Shown here: positions 1 through 9,614 of the stretch, piece after piece | How the letters are laid out: every line of letters starts with the position of its first letter | Position numbering within the stretch: position 1 is the first letter of the stretch | DNA from: Pseudoalteromonas neustonica | Lineage (GTDB): Bacteria; Pseudomonadota; Gammaproteobacteria; Enterobacterales; Alteromonadaceae | NCBI RefSeq assembly: GCF_001653135.1 | Contig: NZ_BDDS01000006.1 | Location: 124,001-188,000, forward strand | Length of the DNA stretch: 64,000 nt | Direction of reading: 5' to 3' | Notes under the pieces: generated by a model | Seen by the model: the letters and a program-made list of their open reading frames with translations, nothing else | Databases searched by the model: none | Told to the model about the DNA's origin: nothing | Position numbers and translations under genes: made by a program

Positions 1-1
1 T

Positions 2-394
2 GCCGCCTACCTTTGCTACCTTGGTATTATGATGCTTAAAAGCACCTTCAGTAATGCAACTGAAAACAGTGATGATAAGCCCAAAGTCAGTAATAAGGCG
101 CAAAACGTTATGTTTCAAGCTATGATGACCGAAGTGCTAAACCCTAAAGTGGCGCTCTTTTTTATTGCGTTTATACCTCAGTTTGTTGATACGAGTTTAT
201 CAACGTCGACTACTTTTCAATTAGCATTTTTTGGTTTGCTTTACCCTCTTTTTGCTTTTCCAATCGACTGCACATATATTTATTTTGGCGATAAGATAGC
301 AAACTACTTTCGCGATCATCCGCAAAGTCAAATTTGGATTGACCGCATAACAGGGGTCGTATTTATTGCACTGGCAATTAATCTATTAATGTAA
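2..394 (+). CDS. LysE/RhtB-type amino-acid exporter, C-terminal part (cut by window edge)
   Basis: The frame is open from base 2 (reading [14 protein letters not shown]), so this is the C-terminal end of a longer gene that starts before the window. About 130 residues are visible, with hydrophobic segments around [33 protein letters not shown] and the last 15 residues. The asparagine-proline after a polar linker, followed by PKVALFF and IPQFV, is characteristic of the LysE/RhtB family of inner-membrane exporters for amino acids or homoserine lactones. Substrate cannot be told from this part. The stop lies 17 bp before mgsA in the same direction, so co-transcription is possible. An internal methionine at base 29 is unlikely to be the true start. 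Confidence 0.8.
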   Translation, partial: AAYLCYLGIMMLKSTFSNATENSDDKPKVSNKAQNVMFQAMMTEVLNPKVALFFIAFIPQFVDTSLSTSTTFQLAFFGLLYPLFAFPIDCTYIYFGDKIANYFRDHPQSQIWIDRITGVVFIALAINLLM

Positions 395-411
395 TAAAAA
401 TAAGAGTCAAC

Positions 412-876
412 ATGGAACAAAAACAACAAACACTCCCAGCTCGTAAAAATATTGCGCTCGTTGCCCACGATGGAAAAAAAGCAGCGCTGCAAGCATGGTG
501 CAGCAAACACAAGGATGACTTAAGTAGGCATACTTTGTATGGTACTGGCACCACTGGTCACTTAATTGAGCGTAATACAGGGCTTGAGGTTATCAAGCTA
601 TTAAGTGGCCCGATGGGGGGCGATCAACAGCTTGGCGCTAAAATCGCTGAACATGAAATTCATATGTTGATTTTCTTTTGGGATCCATTGGCCTCTCAGC
701 CTCATGACCCTGATGTTAAAGCCTTGCTACGTCTAGCTGCGGTATGGAATATTCCGGTGGCGTGTAATGAAGTCAGTGCTGATATGATATTAAGCTCGTC
801 GTTAATGCACAGCGAGCTTGAGCGTACCTTGCCAGATTACGAAAAATACCTCGCAACCCGACAAGTTAATTTATAA
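412..876 (+). CDS. mgsA: methylglyoxal synthase
   Basis: A 154-residue cytosolic enzyme that converts dihydroxyacetone phosphate to methylglyoxal and phosphate, the entry to the glycolytic bypass used under phosphate-limited or sugar-excess conditions. The fold signature is complete: VAHDGKK near residues 17-23 (His19, Asp20), the GTGTTG phosphate loop near 44-49, the GPMGGD segment with the family's catalytic Asp at 71, and WDPL (Asp91), His98 and Asp101 (HDPD). Length matches the E. coli enzyme. A weak AAGAG ribosome site precedes the ATG. Repeat element A1 begins 10 bp after the stop and separates it from the convergent yegD gene, so the element probably forms the 3' end of both transcripts. 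Confidence 0.95.
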   Translation: MEQKQQTLPARKNIALVAHDGKKAALQAWCSKHKDDLSRHTLYGTGTTGHLIERNTGLEVIKLLSGPMGGDQQLGAKIAEHEIHMLIFFWDPLASQPHDPDVKALLRLAAVWNIPVACNEVSADMILSSSLMHSELERTLPDYEKYLATRQVNL

Positions 877-885
877 GTTAAACTA

Positions 886-1150
886 TATACCCAAGCCACC
901 TTAAGATACGAGTTTCAGTTGGAATTAAAAGCGATTTAGGCAAGGCATTGATTGCAAATAATGGCTGTTCCCTTGTTAAAATCAATAACGCAGTATAAAT
1001 CGCTTTTAAACCAACCCGCAGGGCGTTTCACAGGCACTTACTCTCATCGTTGTTACTTCTTAAAAGGGACTGCCATTGTTGCAAAGTAACGCCTTGATAT
1101 TAAACCCCTGTGAAACGCTGAATTCTGTATCTTGAGGTGGCTTGGGTATA
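886..1150 (+). repeat. Family A inverted-repeat element, copy A1 (forward)
   Basis: A 265-bp non-coding element including a TA flank on each side. It begins TATACCCAAGCCACCT and ends with the near-complement AGGTGGCTTGGGTATA. Copies lie at 7410-7684, 20475-20738, 30648-30924, 32616-32890 and 45316-45580. Inside are two long-range stems (GCGTTTCACAGG pairing with CCTGTGAAACGC; AAAGCGATTTA pairing with TAAATCGCTTT). No open frame of useful size is present. It sits exactly between the convergent stops of mgsA and yegD (10 and 13 bp away). I infer a miniature inverted-repeat transposable element moved by an enzyme not encoded here. Confidence 0.9.
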
Positions 1151-1162
1151 AATTAAGTCTGC

Positions 1163-2530
1163 CTACTTATAAATTATATTAGCCCACTTGGTTAAACCAG
1201 CGGTGACACTACCAAAGTGATCACCGTTCACCATTTTTATATCGCCTAAGTGTTGTTGCAAGGCCGCTTTAATTAAGGGTGATTGTGCGCTACCACCAGT
1301 CAAATAAATAACATCTGGTGGTACACCCGCATCGCTAATTGCTTGCTTTGCTAAGGTCACTATTTGGCTGATTGAATCATCAACCGCCAGCGCTAGCTCA
1401 TTGGTGCTTATTAATTTAATTAACTGCGGCGATAAAAAGCCCAAATCACACTCAAATGTAGCTTGCGAAGACAATGCAATTTTAGCAGCCTCCCCTTGCT
1501 GAACAAGTTGGTGACCTTGCTTGTTCTGCTGTAGCGTAATTAAACGTTTGAATAAGTCAGGTTCACTTACATCACGCAGCTGCGTTAATAACTCGCGGGT
1601 ATGTGATTGCGCATAAAACTGACTTTGCAAGTTCACATCATTAATTTTACACGCTTGCCAAAACGCCTGATTCGGTAAAGGTAAGCCTGACTTAAACGTA
1701 GTACCTAAACCTAGTAATGGCATAAGTGCGTGGTAGCTCAGTGCAATGTCTAAATCATTACCACCAACACGTTTACCTGTATGCGCTAAAAAGTCACTAT
1801 CACGATCATTATTATTACGAAAGCTTGGGCCCATTTGCACAAACGAGCAATCACTGGTCCCCCCGCCAATATCAATAACCAAAACTTTTTGGTCTTCGGT
1901 TAGGTCACTTTCATAATCAATCCCAGCTGCCAGTGGTTCGTATAAAAAAGCCACGTCTTGAAAGCCTGCTCGTTTAGCTGCGCGCTCTAAAATACCAATG
2001 GCTTGCTTATTTGACTCTTCCCCGCCCACTGCTTGAAAGTTCACAGGGCGACCTATAACGGTGTGTGTTAGTTGTTTTTGTAACGACGCTTCAGCACGCT
2101 GTTTTATTTTTAAAATCATCGCAGTCGCAATGTCTTCAAAAAAGTTAATTTGCCCTTGCTTTAAACCTGTAGCCCCAAAAAATGATTTAGGAGATTTAAC
2201 AAAATAGCCTTCTTCAGGAAATTGTACATATTCACTAATGGCTTCACGACCGATAAATAAACTTTCATCGCCAGGGACAAGATCTAAATCTGATTTAATG
2301 CGAGGCATCGTGTTAAGCAGCGCTTGGCGCTGAATTCTAAAGTCGCTTTCGTAAGCGGTGCCAGTTAAATGTTGTGCAACAAAATCAACGACTAATGCAC
2401 TATGGTGCGTATATAAGGTTGAGGGTAGGTAAAACTTACCTTGCTCTAAGGGTACTAACTCAACTGTATTTTGAGCATTCATTACACCCATTGCGCAATT
2501 AGAACTACCATAATCAAAACCAACTACCAT
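1163..2530 (-). CDS. yegD: YegD-type Hsp70-family putative chaperone
   Basis: A 455-residue actin/Hsp70-fold ATPase. The N-terminus VVGFDYGSSNCAMGVM is the phosphate-1 loop, LVIDIGGGTSDCSFV the phosphate-2 loop, and VIYLTGGSAQSPLIK the adenosine motif near the C-terminus; YEPLAAGIDY resembles the connect region of DnaK. It is shorter than DnaK and lacks a full substrate-binding lid, as in E. coli YegD, whose client is not established. I chose the ATG at 2530 because MVVGFDYG aligns with the usual start; an in-frame GTG at 2548 is possible but has no clear ribosome site. Its 3' end faces mgsA across element A1. Confidence 0.9.
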   Translation of the reverse strand: MVVGFDYGSSNCAMGVMNAQNTVELVPLEQGKFYLPSTLYTHHSALVVDFVAQHLTGTAYESDFRIQRQALLNTMPRIKSDLDLVPGDESLFIGREAISEYVQFPEEGYFVKSPKSFFGATGLKQGQINFFEDIATAMILKIKQRAEASLQKQLTHTVIGRPVNFQAVGGEESNKQAIGILERAAKRAGFQDVAFLYEPLAAGIDYESDLTEDQKVLVIDIGGGTSDCSFVQMGPSFRNNNDRDSDFLAHTGKRVGGNDLDIALSYHALMPLLGLGTTFKSGLPLPNQAFWQACKINDVNLQSQFYAQSHTRELLTQLRDVSEPDLFKRLITLQQNKQGHQLVQQGEAAKIALSSQATFECDLGFLSPQLIKLISTNELALAVDDSISQIVTLAKQAISDAGVPPDVIYLTGGSAQSPLIKAALQQHLGDIKMVNGDHFGSVTAGLTKWANIIYK

Positions 2531-2594
2531 TATTTCACCGTTACTCACATCAAAAGGCCGCGCAATTTAGCACATTTAGTGATTTTTTGAAACG

Positions 2595-3482
2595 TTATTC
2601 AGGTGTGCGTACTCTTAAAAAACTCGCAAAACGAGGGAGCCCGTGCTTGGTAAAACCGTGATAACGGTAAGTAATTGTTACGCCTAATGCTGGTGGTATT
2701 CGTCTTTGTGCATCGCTAAATCCAGTGCCTATTGTAAACTCTAATCCATCACTATTTTTAACCCGCAAAGCGCCTAACATGCCCTGATACTTACCCTTAC
2801 CTGGTAAGTGAGCAATAACCATGGCCTCATTATCAAAATACGGTTTGAGTTTTAATAACGAAGACGATCGACCATCACGGTGTTTTGCACTGGCTAAATG
2901 AAGCATAACGCCTTCAGCACCTTGCTGTACGGTGCGCTCAAAATACGCAGTAAGGGTTTCATTTGATGTAAACTGATGTTGTTTTACTGCGACAATGTGG
3001 GGCTGATTTATATTACTGACTAGTCGCTGATAATTTTGATAACGGACATTGAAAGGATTTACTTTATCTGGCATATCAAAGACACGATAACTGACCTTTC
3101 GCCAGTCATCATCATTTGGTTTTATAGTGCGTACAATGCCACTGAGTGAGGCAAAGTCTTGGTGTTTAGTCCAAAGTTCGCCATCTAACCACACGTTTGG
3201 TAATACATCCACAAACCAATGTGGCGCATTAATAGTGTTACCATTACGCGTTACAAATTGATTACCAGTCCAAATGGCTCTAACACCATCAAACTTTTCA
3301 CTTACTAAATAGCGCGATACAGCAATATCATTATTTGCATCATATACATTAGCAAGCTGCACGTGAGGAGTGGTCGTTGATAACAACGTTTTAATCGCGT
3401 TTTTATCGTCATTTGCAGCTACGTTAACTTGGCTGAAAACAAGTACACATAACAATAACGCGTTATAAATCCTTTTATTCAT
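2595..3482 (-). CDS. ligE: Periplasmic ATP-dependent DNA ligase, LigE type
   Basis: A 295-residue minimal ATP-dependent DNA ligase. Motif I is EKFDGVRA with the adenylated lysine at about residue 63; motif III is DGELW (about 100-104), motif IV EGVMLH and motif V LKLKPYF. A cleavable signal peptide (NALLLCVLVFSQVNVAA, ending near residue 23) predicts export, as known for the LigE group, which seals nicks outside the cytoplasm and has been connected with DNA uptake and extracellular DNA. Length fits nucleotidyltransferase plus OB domains with no extra modules. Start chosen at the ATG 3482, which has AGGA 7 nt upstream; the GTG just before it does not. Confidence 0.9.
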   Translation of the reverse strand: MNKRIYNALLLCVLVFSQVNVAANDDKNAIKTLLSTTTPHVQLANVYDANNDIAVSRYLVSEKFDGVRAIWTGNQFVTRNGNTINAPHWFVDVLPNVWLDGELWTKHQDFASLSGIVRTIKPNDDDWRKVSYRVFDMPDKVNPFNVRYQNYQRLVSNINQPHIVAVKQHQFTSNETLTAYFERTVQQGAEGVMLHLASAKHRDGRSSSLLKLKPYFDNEAMVIAHLPGKGKYQGMLGALRVKNSDGLEFTIGTGFSDAQRRIPPALGVTITYRYHGFTKHGLPRFASFLRVRTPE

Positions 3483-3512
3483 CACGGTATCCTTACAGGG
3501 TTGATACCTACA

Positions 3513-4169
3513 CTATAGTTTAATCTGTACCCATTGCCATAGTTGCTGAAGATTTTCAAACCGTGCAGTTGCTTTGCTCAAGTCATGGTTAAGCGTATGC
3601 TTATTGGGTATAGCCATAACACGAACTTGCGCATTATATGCAGCAGTAACCCCCGTGTGAGTATCTTCAATTGCAATGGCATTTTGCGCCGTAATATTAA
3701 GTGTGTTTAAAGCAAGTAAATAAGGATCAGCAGCAGGCTTAGGGTTAACAACATCATCTTTAGTCACCACACAATCAAATAATGTATAAAAGCCGTACCC
3801 TTTAAGAATAGGTAATGCCTCAGCGCGGGCACTGCCTGTTACGAGTGCCATTTTTAAACCACTTTGCTTTACAGCCAGTAAAACTTCTTTTGCATAGGGC
3901 ATTAAAGGCGGTAAATGGTTTGATACAAATTCACTAAAGTAATCATATTTAGCTTTCGCCAGCGCTTTAGGAGTTATATCCAACTGATAATGCGCCACCA
4001 CTTCTTTTGCGGCCTCTAATGTTGCCTTACCAGAAAAACGTTGACAAAATTCGTCTTCTTCGTAGCAAATACCATACTTGGCTAATACATCATTCCAACA
4101 ATTAAAATGCACGCTTTCTGAATCAACTAGCGTGCCATCCATGTCAAATAAAACAGCCTTTAAAGTCAT
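3513..4169 (-). CDS. HAD-superfamily phosphatase, beta-phosphoglucomutase-like
   Basis: A 218-residue soluble hydrolase of the haloacid dehalogenase superfamily, subfamily with an alpha-helical cap after motif I. Visible motifs: VLFDMDGTLVDSE (nucleophile Asp and acid/base Asp), VTGSAR (motif II), the lysine in KPAADPYL (motif III) and AIEDTHTG (motif IV metal ligands). This group includes sugar-phosphate phosphatases such as YqaB and the beta-phosphoglucomutases; the exact substrate cannot be read from sequence. Start set at ATG 4169 because AAGGA lies 6 nt upstream; upstream in-frame methionines would add a tail with no family match. It is preceded by a terminator for the next gene upstream, so it is probably transcribed on its own. 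Confidence 0.85.
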   Translation of the reverse strand: MTLKAVLFDMDGTLVDSESVHFNCWNDVLAKYGICYEEDEFCQRFSGKATLEAAKEVVAHYQLDITPKALAKAKYDYFSEFVSNHLPPLMPYAKEVLLAVKQSGLKMALVTGSARAEALPILKGYGFYTLFDCVVTKDDVVNPKPAADPYLLALNTLNITAQNAIAIEDTHTGVTAAYNAQVRVMAIPNKHTLNHDLSKATARFENLQQLWQWVQIKL

Positions 4170-4192
4170 CCTCATTCCTTTATTTTTAATTA

Positions 4193-4220
4193 TAAAAAAA
4201 GGCGCACATGGCACCTTTTA
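4193..4220 (-). terminator. Rho-independent terminator of the 100-residue protein gene
   Basis: Read on the minus strand, AAAAGGTGCC and GCGCCTTTT form a stem (one interior mismatch) around a short loop and run into seven T residues. It lies 10 bp after the stop codon of the gene ending at 4230. Confidence 0.7.
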
Positions 4221-4229
4221 TAATATATA

Positions 4230-4529
4230 TTATTGCGTTAAACCCGCTGGTGGCTCTGCAAACGCTTCTGCGCCAGTCTCAACATCAACCAGCTCATAAC
4301 CTCGCTCTTTTCTGATAACTTTTAATACCGGCTTTTCAAACGCTGTTTTAAGACGCGTTGCATCATCTTGCAATGCCTCTAACGTGTTACCAAATGGCGC
4401 TGCACCCGTTTCAGACCAGTTTGTTACTTTACCGTTTAGGTTGTATTCCACTTCGTGTATTTGATATTGCGCAGCATCGTCTTTTGTTGCTTCACAAAAA
4501 ATAACTCGGTAATTCCAAAATCCAGCCAT
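4230..4529 (-). CDS. Conserved small hypothetical protein
   Basis: A 99-residue soluble protein starting MAGFWNYRVIFCE and ending AFAEPPAGLTQ. It contains no membrane segment or signal peptide; the central part (EVEYNLNGKVTNWSETG) is predicted beta-rich by eye, followed by a helix (LEALQDDATRLKTAF). I do not recognise a named family. The ATG at 4529 has AAAGAG about 6 nt upstream and is preferred over the GTG just before it. A terminator follows directly, and another (4595-4617) lies upstream, so it is probably monocistronic. Confidence 0.7.
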   Translation of the reverse strand: MAGFWNYRVIFCEATKDDAAQYQIHEVEYNLNGKVTNWSETGAAPFGNTLEALQDDATRLKTAFEKPVLKVIRKERGYELVDVETGAEAFAEPPAGLTQ

Positions 4530-4594
4530 CACTATTCTCTTTAATTAAAAAACCTATACACATTACTTTAGCAGCAAAGCTTTTCAATATAAAC

Positions 4595-4617
4595 GAAAAA
4601 ACCCGCTAAGAAGCGGG
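4595..4617 (-). terminator. Rho-independent terminator of the receptor gene
   Basis: Perfect 6-bp stem AGCCCGCT.. read on the minus strand (CCCGCT/AGCGGG, 4-nt loop) followed by six T residues, 25 bp past the stop of the TonB-dependent receptor gene. Confidence 0.85.
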
Positions 4618-4641
4618 CTTTATAATCAGATTACTAAAAGC

Positions 4642-6933
4642 TTAGAAAAACTTAACTTTAAATTCAGCGCCAATGTAACGCTCTTCATTAACCATACCTG
4701 TGTTGTTATTGAAGTCGACAGCACCGATTGCTTGTTGCTCATTAAACATATTACGCACGAATCCTGAAACTTCGTATTCATAATCGCCTTCTGACCAGTT
4801 ATAACCAGCGCGTAGGCCCGTTTCTAACAATGCTTTACCTTCAAACTCAACTGACTCATATAAGAAAAAGTCAATTTTGCTACGGTACGAAACGTCGGCA
4901 TATGCAAAGAAGTCACCATCAGCAAGTTCTTTCGTATAACGTAACGTTATGTTAGAAATCCACTCTGGTGCATGCGGTAAGTTATTGCCATCTAAAATTG
5001 CACGGTCCTCAGGACCAAATGGGCCTGGTACTTGGAAAGTAGGATCTGTAACAGTGCATTGCCCACACACAGCAACAGCTAAATCGTTATCATCAAGTTC
5101 AGTTTTATTGTAACTTAAATTGAATGTAGCATTTAACTCATCTGTTAATACCCACTCTGTATCCAGCTCAAAACCGTAACCAGTCGTTTTATCAGCATTA
5201 ATCAAGCGATTAAAGTTTGCACCACCACCAACAGCAGTTAATTGTTGATCATCCATTTGGAAATAGAAGATAGTTGCGTTAACACGACCACGGCCATCTA
5301 GCACATCAGACTTAATACCTGTTTCATAAGATGTCACAGTTTCTGATTTAGCAACAGTCACTTCATTACCAAATAAGATACGACCTTGTACGCTTGGTGC
5401 ACGAAAACTGTTAGCAATACGCGTATACCAGTTAACATCATCATTCACTTTATAGCTTGTTGAAATATCCCAGCTGATATGATCATCATTTAAATCTTCA
5501 GTTAAAGATAACGCACCGCCACCAATTGGGCTTACAGTACGATTTGCAGAGAATTGTTTATCGTCATCTGAATAACGAAGGCCAGCAGTAACTTTTAAGT
5601 CATCTGAGATAGTGTAGTCAACAGAACCAAACACAGCCCATGCTTTAGTGTCTTGTTGTTGTAATACATAGCCATTTAACTTGCCATTTGCAGACGTGTC
5701 AAAGCTGTAGTTTTCAATAGTCAGTGCTTCATCAAAATAGAACACACCTACTTGGTAATTTACATCACCTGAAAAGTTACTCGATAAGCGAAGTTCTTGA
5801 GTATATTGATCATGATCAGGAATACCATCAGCACTTTCTGAGCTAAAAGGTATAAAACCAGGGCCCATTGGCGCGTCTTGACCATCAACTTTATAGCCAC
5901 CGTAACCGCCGTCGATGTCTGCACGAGAGAAAATCTCTGCACTTTCCCATGCTGAGATAGACGTAATAGTATGATTAGCAAGGTCCCACTCAAGCTTTAA
6001 GCTTGCACCTTGAGATTCTACATGCTGAACAGCACGTGATACTGCATCTTGATAAATCACATCATGTTCGTAATTATCAACAAGCTCATTTGAGCCTTTT
6101 TCAATAACATTGGCGCGAAAAGCAATTGGTGAACCAATCATGTCGCGTACATGGTAGTTAAATAAACCAGTAAAGTCGTCGCCTTCATATAAAAACTGAA
6201 TACGCGCTGCTTTATCAGTGTAACCGCCAAGGACATCTTTTTGTTCAAAACCAGGTGCACGATTATCGATATAATCGTCTTTATTTTGCCAAAGTACTGA
6301 AACTCGTGTTGATAAGCGATCTGTTAATGACCCACCTACTGCACCTTCAAAATCAACAGCACCTAGACTACCGTAAGAAACTGAGCCATAGCCATCAAAT
6401 TCTTGACCTGGTTTTACTGTGTCGAACTTAACAAGGCCTGCCGGTGTATTACGACCAAACAAAGTACCTTGAGGACCACGTAAAACTTCTACGCGCGCCA
6501 CATCAAAAACAGGAAAGCCTTTTAAAATAGCATTTTCTTGCACAACTTCATCAACAACTAACGAAACAGGTTGTGAAGCATTTAAATCAAAATCGGTATT
6601 ACCTAAGCCACGAACATAAAAGCGTGGGAATGAACGACCAAATGAAGACTCAATTGATAAGCTTGGAATTTTCGCATTCATAAAACGAATATCCATACCT
6701 GCAGAGCTGTAGGCATCTAAGCTGTCACCTTGTAACGCAGAAACAGCAACAGGGACTTCCTGTGCATTTTCTACACGCTTACGCGCGGTGATTTGAATAA
6801 CTTCTAATTGGTTGTTTTTCTCAGCAGCTGGCGTTTGCTCAGCAGCAAGAGTTGAAAATGAAGTACCTGCTACAGCAGAGAACAACGTTGCATTAATTAG
6901 GGTTGCTAACGTAGATCTTTTCATTGCTTTCAT
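4642..6933 (-). CDS. TonB-dependent outer-membrane receptor
   Basis: About 763 residues. A signal peptide (LATLINATLFSAVAGTSFSTLAAE) precedes a TonB-box-like stretch (LEVIQITARKR), a plug domain (residues ~60-170, with VEVLRGPQGTLFGRNTPAG, the classic plug end) and a 22-strand barrel closing on the terminal phenylalanine (AEFKVKFF). The RGPQGTLFGRNTPAG type is common in receptors for plant-derived compounds, vitamins or siderophores in Alteromonadales and sphingomonads; the ligand is unknown. No transporter gene is adjacent. The start at ATG 6933 is preferred over a frame extending to 7062, because the signal peptide begins there; ATG 6924 is an alternative. The 160-nt leader is long and contains an inverted repeat near the putative promoter. 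Confidence 0.9.
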   Translation of the reverse strand: MKAMKRSTLATLINATLFSAVAGTSFSTLAAEQTPAAEKNNQLEVIQITARKRVENAQEVPVAVSALQGDSLDAYSSAGMDIRFMNAKIPSLSIESSFGRSFPRFYVRGLGNTDFDLNASQPVSLVVDEVVQENAILKGFPVFDVARVEVLRGPQGTLFGRNTPAGLVKFDTVKPGQEFDGYGSVSYGSLGAVDFEGAVGGSLTDRLSTRVSVLWQNKDDYIDNRAPGFEQKDVLGGYTDKAARIQFLYEGDDFTGLFNYHVRDMIGSPIAFRANVIEKGSNELVDNYEHDVIYQDAVSRAVQHVESQGASLKLEWDLANHTITSISAWESAEIFSRADIDGGYGGYKVDGQDAPMGPGFIPFSSESADGIPDHDQYTQELRLSSNFSGDVNYQVGVFYFDEALTIENYSFDTSANGKLNGYVLQQQDTKAWAVFGSVDYTISDDLKVTAGLRYSDDDKQFSANRTVSPIGGGALSLTEDLNDDHISWDISTSYKVNDDVNWYTRIANSFRAPSVQGRILFGNEVTVAKSETVTSYETGIKSDVLDGRGRVNATIFYFQMDDQQLTAVGGGANFNRLINADKTTGYGFELDTEWVLTDELNATFNLSYNKTELDDNDLAVAVCGQCTVTDPTFQVPGPFGPEDRAILDGNNLPHAPEWISNITLRYTKELADGDFFAYADVSYRSKIDFFLYESVEFEGKALLETGLRAGYNWSEGDYEYEVSGFVRNMFNEQQAIGAVDFNNNTGMVNEERYIGAEFKVKFF

Positions 6934-7094
6934 GTCGGGGTTTAACCTTTTGTATGCACTCTTGTTCAACGGTTGGGGTGTTGCGCCAAATTCACTCGGC
7001 GGGCTCGGCCAATTTTTCGCGCCTTGCAGTAAGCTGCGCGGACCTCTTTGTCGAGAGTGCAAAACGAAGTAAAGAGGCTGAACGAACGCTGAAG

Positions 7095-7115
7095 ATTATA
7101 ACACTGTATGACAGT
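7095..7115 (-). promoter_or_regulatory. Putative promoter and palindromic operator of the 4642-6933 receptor
   Basis: On the minus strand a consensus -10 box TATAAT (7095-7100) directly follows the palindrome ACTGTCATACAGT (7103-7115, 5-bp arms, 3-bp centre). The palindrome sits between the -10 and the expected -35 position, the place where a repressor would act. No good -35 hexamer is seen. The resulting leader would be about 155 nt. Assignment is inference from position only. Confidence 0.4.
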
Positions 7116-7409
7116 TTTGCTGCATAAATATGTACAATAAGATAAAGTTTTTACAACAAATACCGACAAGTTAAGCGAACTTAGGACACTTTATGCAATT
7201 ATTTTTATTTTATGCGGACATATGTCCTATCAACTATCGAGTTAAAAATTGTAGGGAATCCCGCAGATCTATTTAATAACTATTTGCATTGTAAATTTAG
7301 GTACGCATTATTTACGCTGAATACGATTTGATTTATCCTTACTTCCTCTATACCAATAATTGAAGTGTGCATATTTTAAGTTATAGATTAATGAGGACTT
7401 TAGTTTCGA

Positions 7410-7684
7410 TATACCCAAGCCTCCTCAAGATACGAGCGTCGTTGGAATTAAAAGGATTTAGGCAAGGAATTGATTGCAAATAATGGCTGTTCCCTTTTAA
7501 AATCAATCCCTTATAAAAGTAACGCAGTATAAATCCCTTTTAAACCAACCCGCTAGGCGTTTCACAGGCACTTACTCTCATCGTTGTTACTTCTTAAAAG
7601 GGGCTGCCATTGTTGCAAAGTAACGCCTTGATATTAAGCCCCTGTGAAACGCTGAATCATGCGTCTTGAGGTGGCTTGGGTATA
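7410..7684 (+). repeat. Family A inverted-repeat element, copy A2 (forward)
   Basis: A 275-bp copy of the family A element, same orientation as A1, with TATACCCAAGCCTCC at one end and GGTGGCTTGGGTATA at the other. Compared with A1 it has a 10-bp insertion (CCCTTATAAA region) in the inner hairpin, also seen in A4. The outer stem here is AAAAGGATTTA with TAAATCCCTTTT instead of the GCGATTTA/TAAATCGC pair of A1, so both sides of the stem changed together. It lies between the receptor promoter region and the chemoreceptor terminator. Confidence 0.9.
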
Positions 7685-7691
7685 AAATGCG

Positions 7692-7736
7692 ATAAAAACA
7701 CTTTTCAGGTTGGCTGAATTAATGCCAACCTGAAAA
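7692..7736 (-). terminator. Terminator of the chemoreceptor gene
   Basis: A perfect 14-bp stem, CTTTTCAGGTTGGC with GCCAACCTGAAAAG (7701-7736), 9-nt loop, followed on the minus strand by TGTTTTTATC. It lies 12 bp after the stop of the chemoreceptor. Confidence 0.85.
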
Positions 7737-7748
7737 GGGATATATTAT

Positions 7749-9383
7749 TTATAATTTAAACTCGCCGACTAACCCGTTGAGTTTTTGCGACATCTCACTT
7801 AACTGCTCACTTGATTGATGTGTATGCTTTGCACCTAATTCAGTTTGCTCTGCAATCGCTGATATCTCTGTAATATTGCTACCTATGCTGGTCATTGCTT
7901 TTTGTTGATCATTCGTTGCTAATGCAATGTCTTCGCTTATTGTAAATAAAACATGCACAGCTTCGTCTATTTGCTGTAATGTTTGTGTACACTCGTGACT
8001 CACAGATAACCCATATTGAGTTGCAGAATGGGCTTGTTGCATTTGCTCAACGGTTAACCCCACTCTTGCTTGAAGTTGCTCAATCATTAGTTGAATACTA
8101 CCTGTCGACTCTTGAGTACGTTTAGCGAGCGTTCTTACTTCATCAGCAACAACCGCAAAACCACGACCTTGATCACCCGCTCTCGCGGCTTCAATTGCTG
8201 CATTTAATGCTAATAAGTTAGTTTGTTCTGCCACCTGTCTAATGACATTTAAAATATCACCAATTTGCTCTGATGCTGTTTGCAACTCTAATACAGCCAA
8301 TTGTGCTTGCTCAACATTGCCTGCAACTTGTGTAATGGAGTTAAAATTATCCTCAACATGTTTCAAGCCCTGTTTGCTGAGCAACTCAACATCTTTTGTC
8401 GTTTGTAAACTCAACGCTGTTTGTTGGGTGATTGAATGAGCTTGTGTGCTTAGTGATGCTATATTATTTGCAACCTGAACGGTTTGTTCTTTTTGTTCTG
8501 CAATACCCACTTGTATTTGACTCGTCACACATGCTAATTCTTCAGCCTGTGAGGCAAGTGTACTGGTGTTGCCATTAATCACACTTAACACATCTTTGAA
8601 GTCATTATTCATATTGTTAAAGGCGCACGCCATGATTGAGAGCTCATCTTTACCATCGCTTTTTAAACTAATTGTGAGATCTTTATTTGCAGCAATTTCA
8701 CTCATTGAATAAGTTAGCTTAGCAAGCGGTTTAGTAATATTTCGGGCTATGTATAAACCCAATAAAACCAGAACCACTATAGAACCAAATGTACTTATCA
8801 AACTTATTTTGAGTTGTTCATTAAACTCCTCTTCAATATCATCTAAGTAAATACCTGTAGCAATAGCCCATTGCCCACTACCTAAACGTTTTACAAATGA
8901 AGTTTTTTGTTCAAGTTCTACAGATCCTGGTTTTGGCCATTGATAATAGACAAAGCCCTGGTTATACAGGCGAGCCATTTGTACAAATTGCGTAAATGCA
9001 GACGCGATAAAAGGCTTTTCATGTGTAGTCATCGATAAATCATTTAATTGTGGTTTTATGGGATGCATAACCATCTTACCGCTAAGATCAAACAAGAAAA
9101 AATAACCACTTTGCCCGTAACTTGCTTGTTTAACTAAACGCTTAATTTCATCATTACGTGCTTGTTCAGTAAGCTCAAAATTACTCTCAAGAGCTTTAAA
9201 TTGACTTTCTATACTATCAACTAATAATTGAGCACTATTCTTACGCTCAATGAGCATACGGTCTTTTAAATCATAGGCATTGTGTATTTGTAAAATCAAA
9301 ATAATTAAGCTGGCAAAAATAATTATGAGACGAAGTTTAGCGGATACTTTTAAGTTATTTAAACAGTTGGTTAGCAGTTTCAT
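7749..9383 (-). CDS. Methyl-accepting chemotaxis protein with a single-Cache sensor
   Basis: 544 residues in the standard order: short N-tail, TM1 (about 18-38), periplasmic sCache_2-type sensor (about 45-190; [19 protein letters not shown] and [17 protein letters not shown] are typical), TM2 (about 197-217), HAMP (about 218-270) and a cytoplasmic signalling domain whose hairpin tip reads [20 protein letters not shown]. The tip binds CheA and CheW. sCache_2 sensors often bind small carboxylates, but the ligand here is unknown. No CheB/CheR tethering pentapeptide ends the protein (it ends LVGEFKL). It is a single-gene transcription unit with its own terminator. Confidence 0.93.
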   Translation of the reverse strand: MKLLTNCLNNLKVSAKLRLIIIFASLIILILQIHNAYDLKDRMLIERKNSAQLLVDSIESQFKALESNFELTEQARNDEIKRLVKQASYGQSGYFFLFDLSGKMVMHPIKPQLNDLSMTTHEKPFIASAFTQFVQMARLYNQGFVYYQWPKPGSVELEQKTSFVKRLGSGQWAIATGIYLDDIEEEFNEQLKISLISTFGSIVVLVLLGLYIARNITKPLAKLTYSMSEIAANKDLTISLKSDGKDELSIMACAFNNMNNDFKDVLSVINGNTSTLASQAEELACVTSQIQVGIAEQKEQTVQVANNIASLSTQAHSITQQTALSLQTTKDVELLSKQGLKHVEDNFNSITQVAGNVEQAQLAVLELQTASEQIGDILNVIRQVAEQTNLLALNAAIEAARAGDQGRGFAVVADEVRTLAKRTQESTGSIQLMIEQLQARVGLTVEQMQQAHSATQYGLSVSHECTQTLQQIDEAVHVLFTISEDIALATNDQQKAMTSIGSNITEISAIAEQTELGAKHTHQSSEQLSEMSQKLNGLVGEFKL

Positions 9384-9565
9384 GGGTATTCCGGATTAAT
9401 GACGACACAGAGTAAAAACTCTCATTAAGCACGCAATTGTACCCTTTTATAGAACATTTAATATAGACGCATAGCCTTTTAGCAACCTTAAAATATAAAC
9501 AGTGGCTTAACGTATTGATAATAATTATCTTTTACAGTGGCGTTAATTGTAAAGAAATGTAACTG

Positions 9566-9596
9566 AAAGAGGAACATCGCGAATTCCTCTTTTTGT
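9566..9596. terminator. Hairpin terminator downstream of the MscS-type gene
   Basis: Perfect 9-bp stem AAAGAGGAA/TTCCTCTTT (9566-9574 with 9584-9592), followed on the plus strand by TTG. On the minus strand the stem lies 23 bp after the stop of the channel gene, with a weaker T-tract. Probably works in the minus direction for that gene. Confidence 0.6.
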
Positions 9597-9614
9597 TAAT
9601 AAGATGAATTAGGT

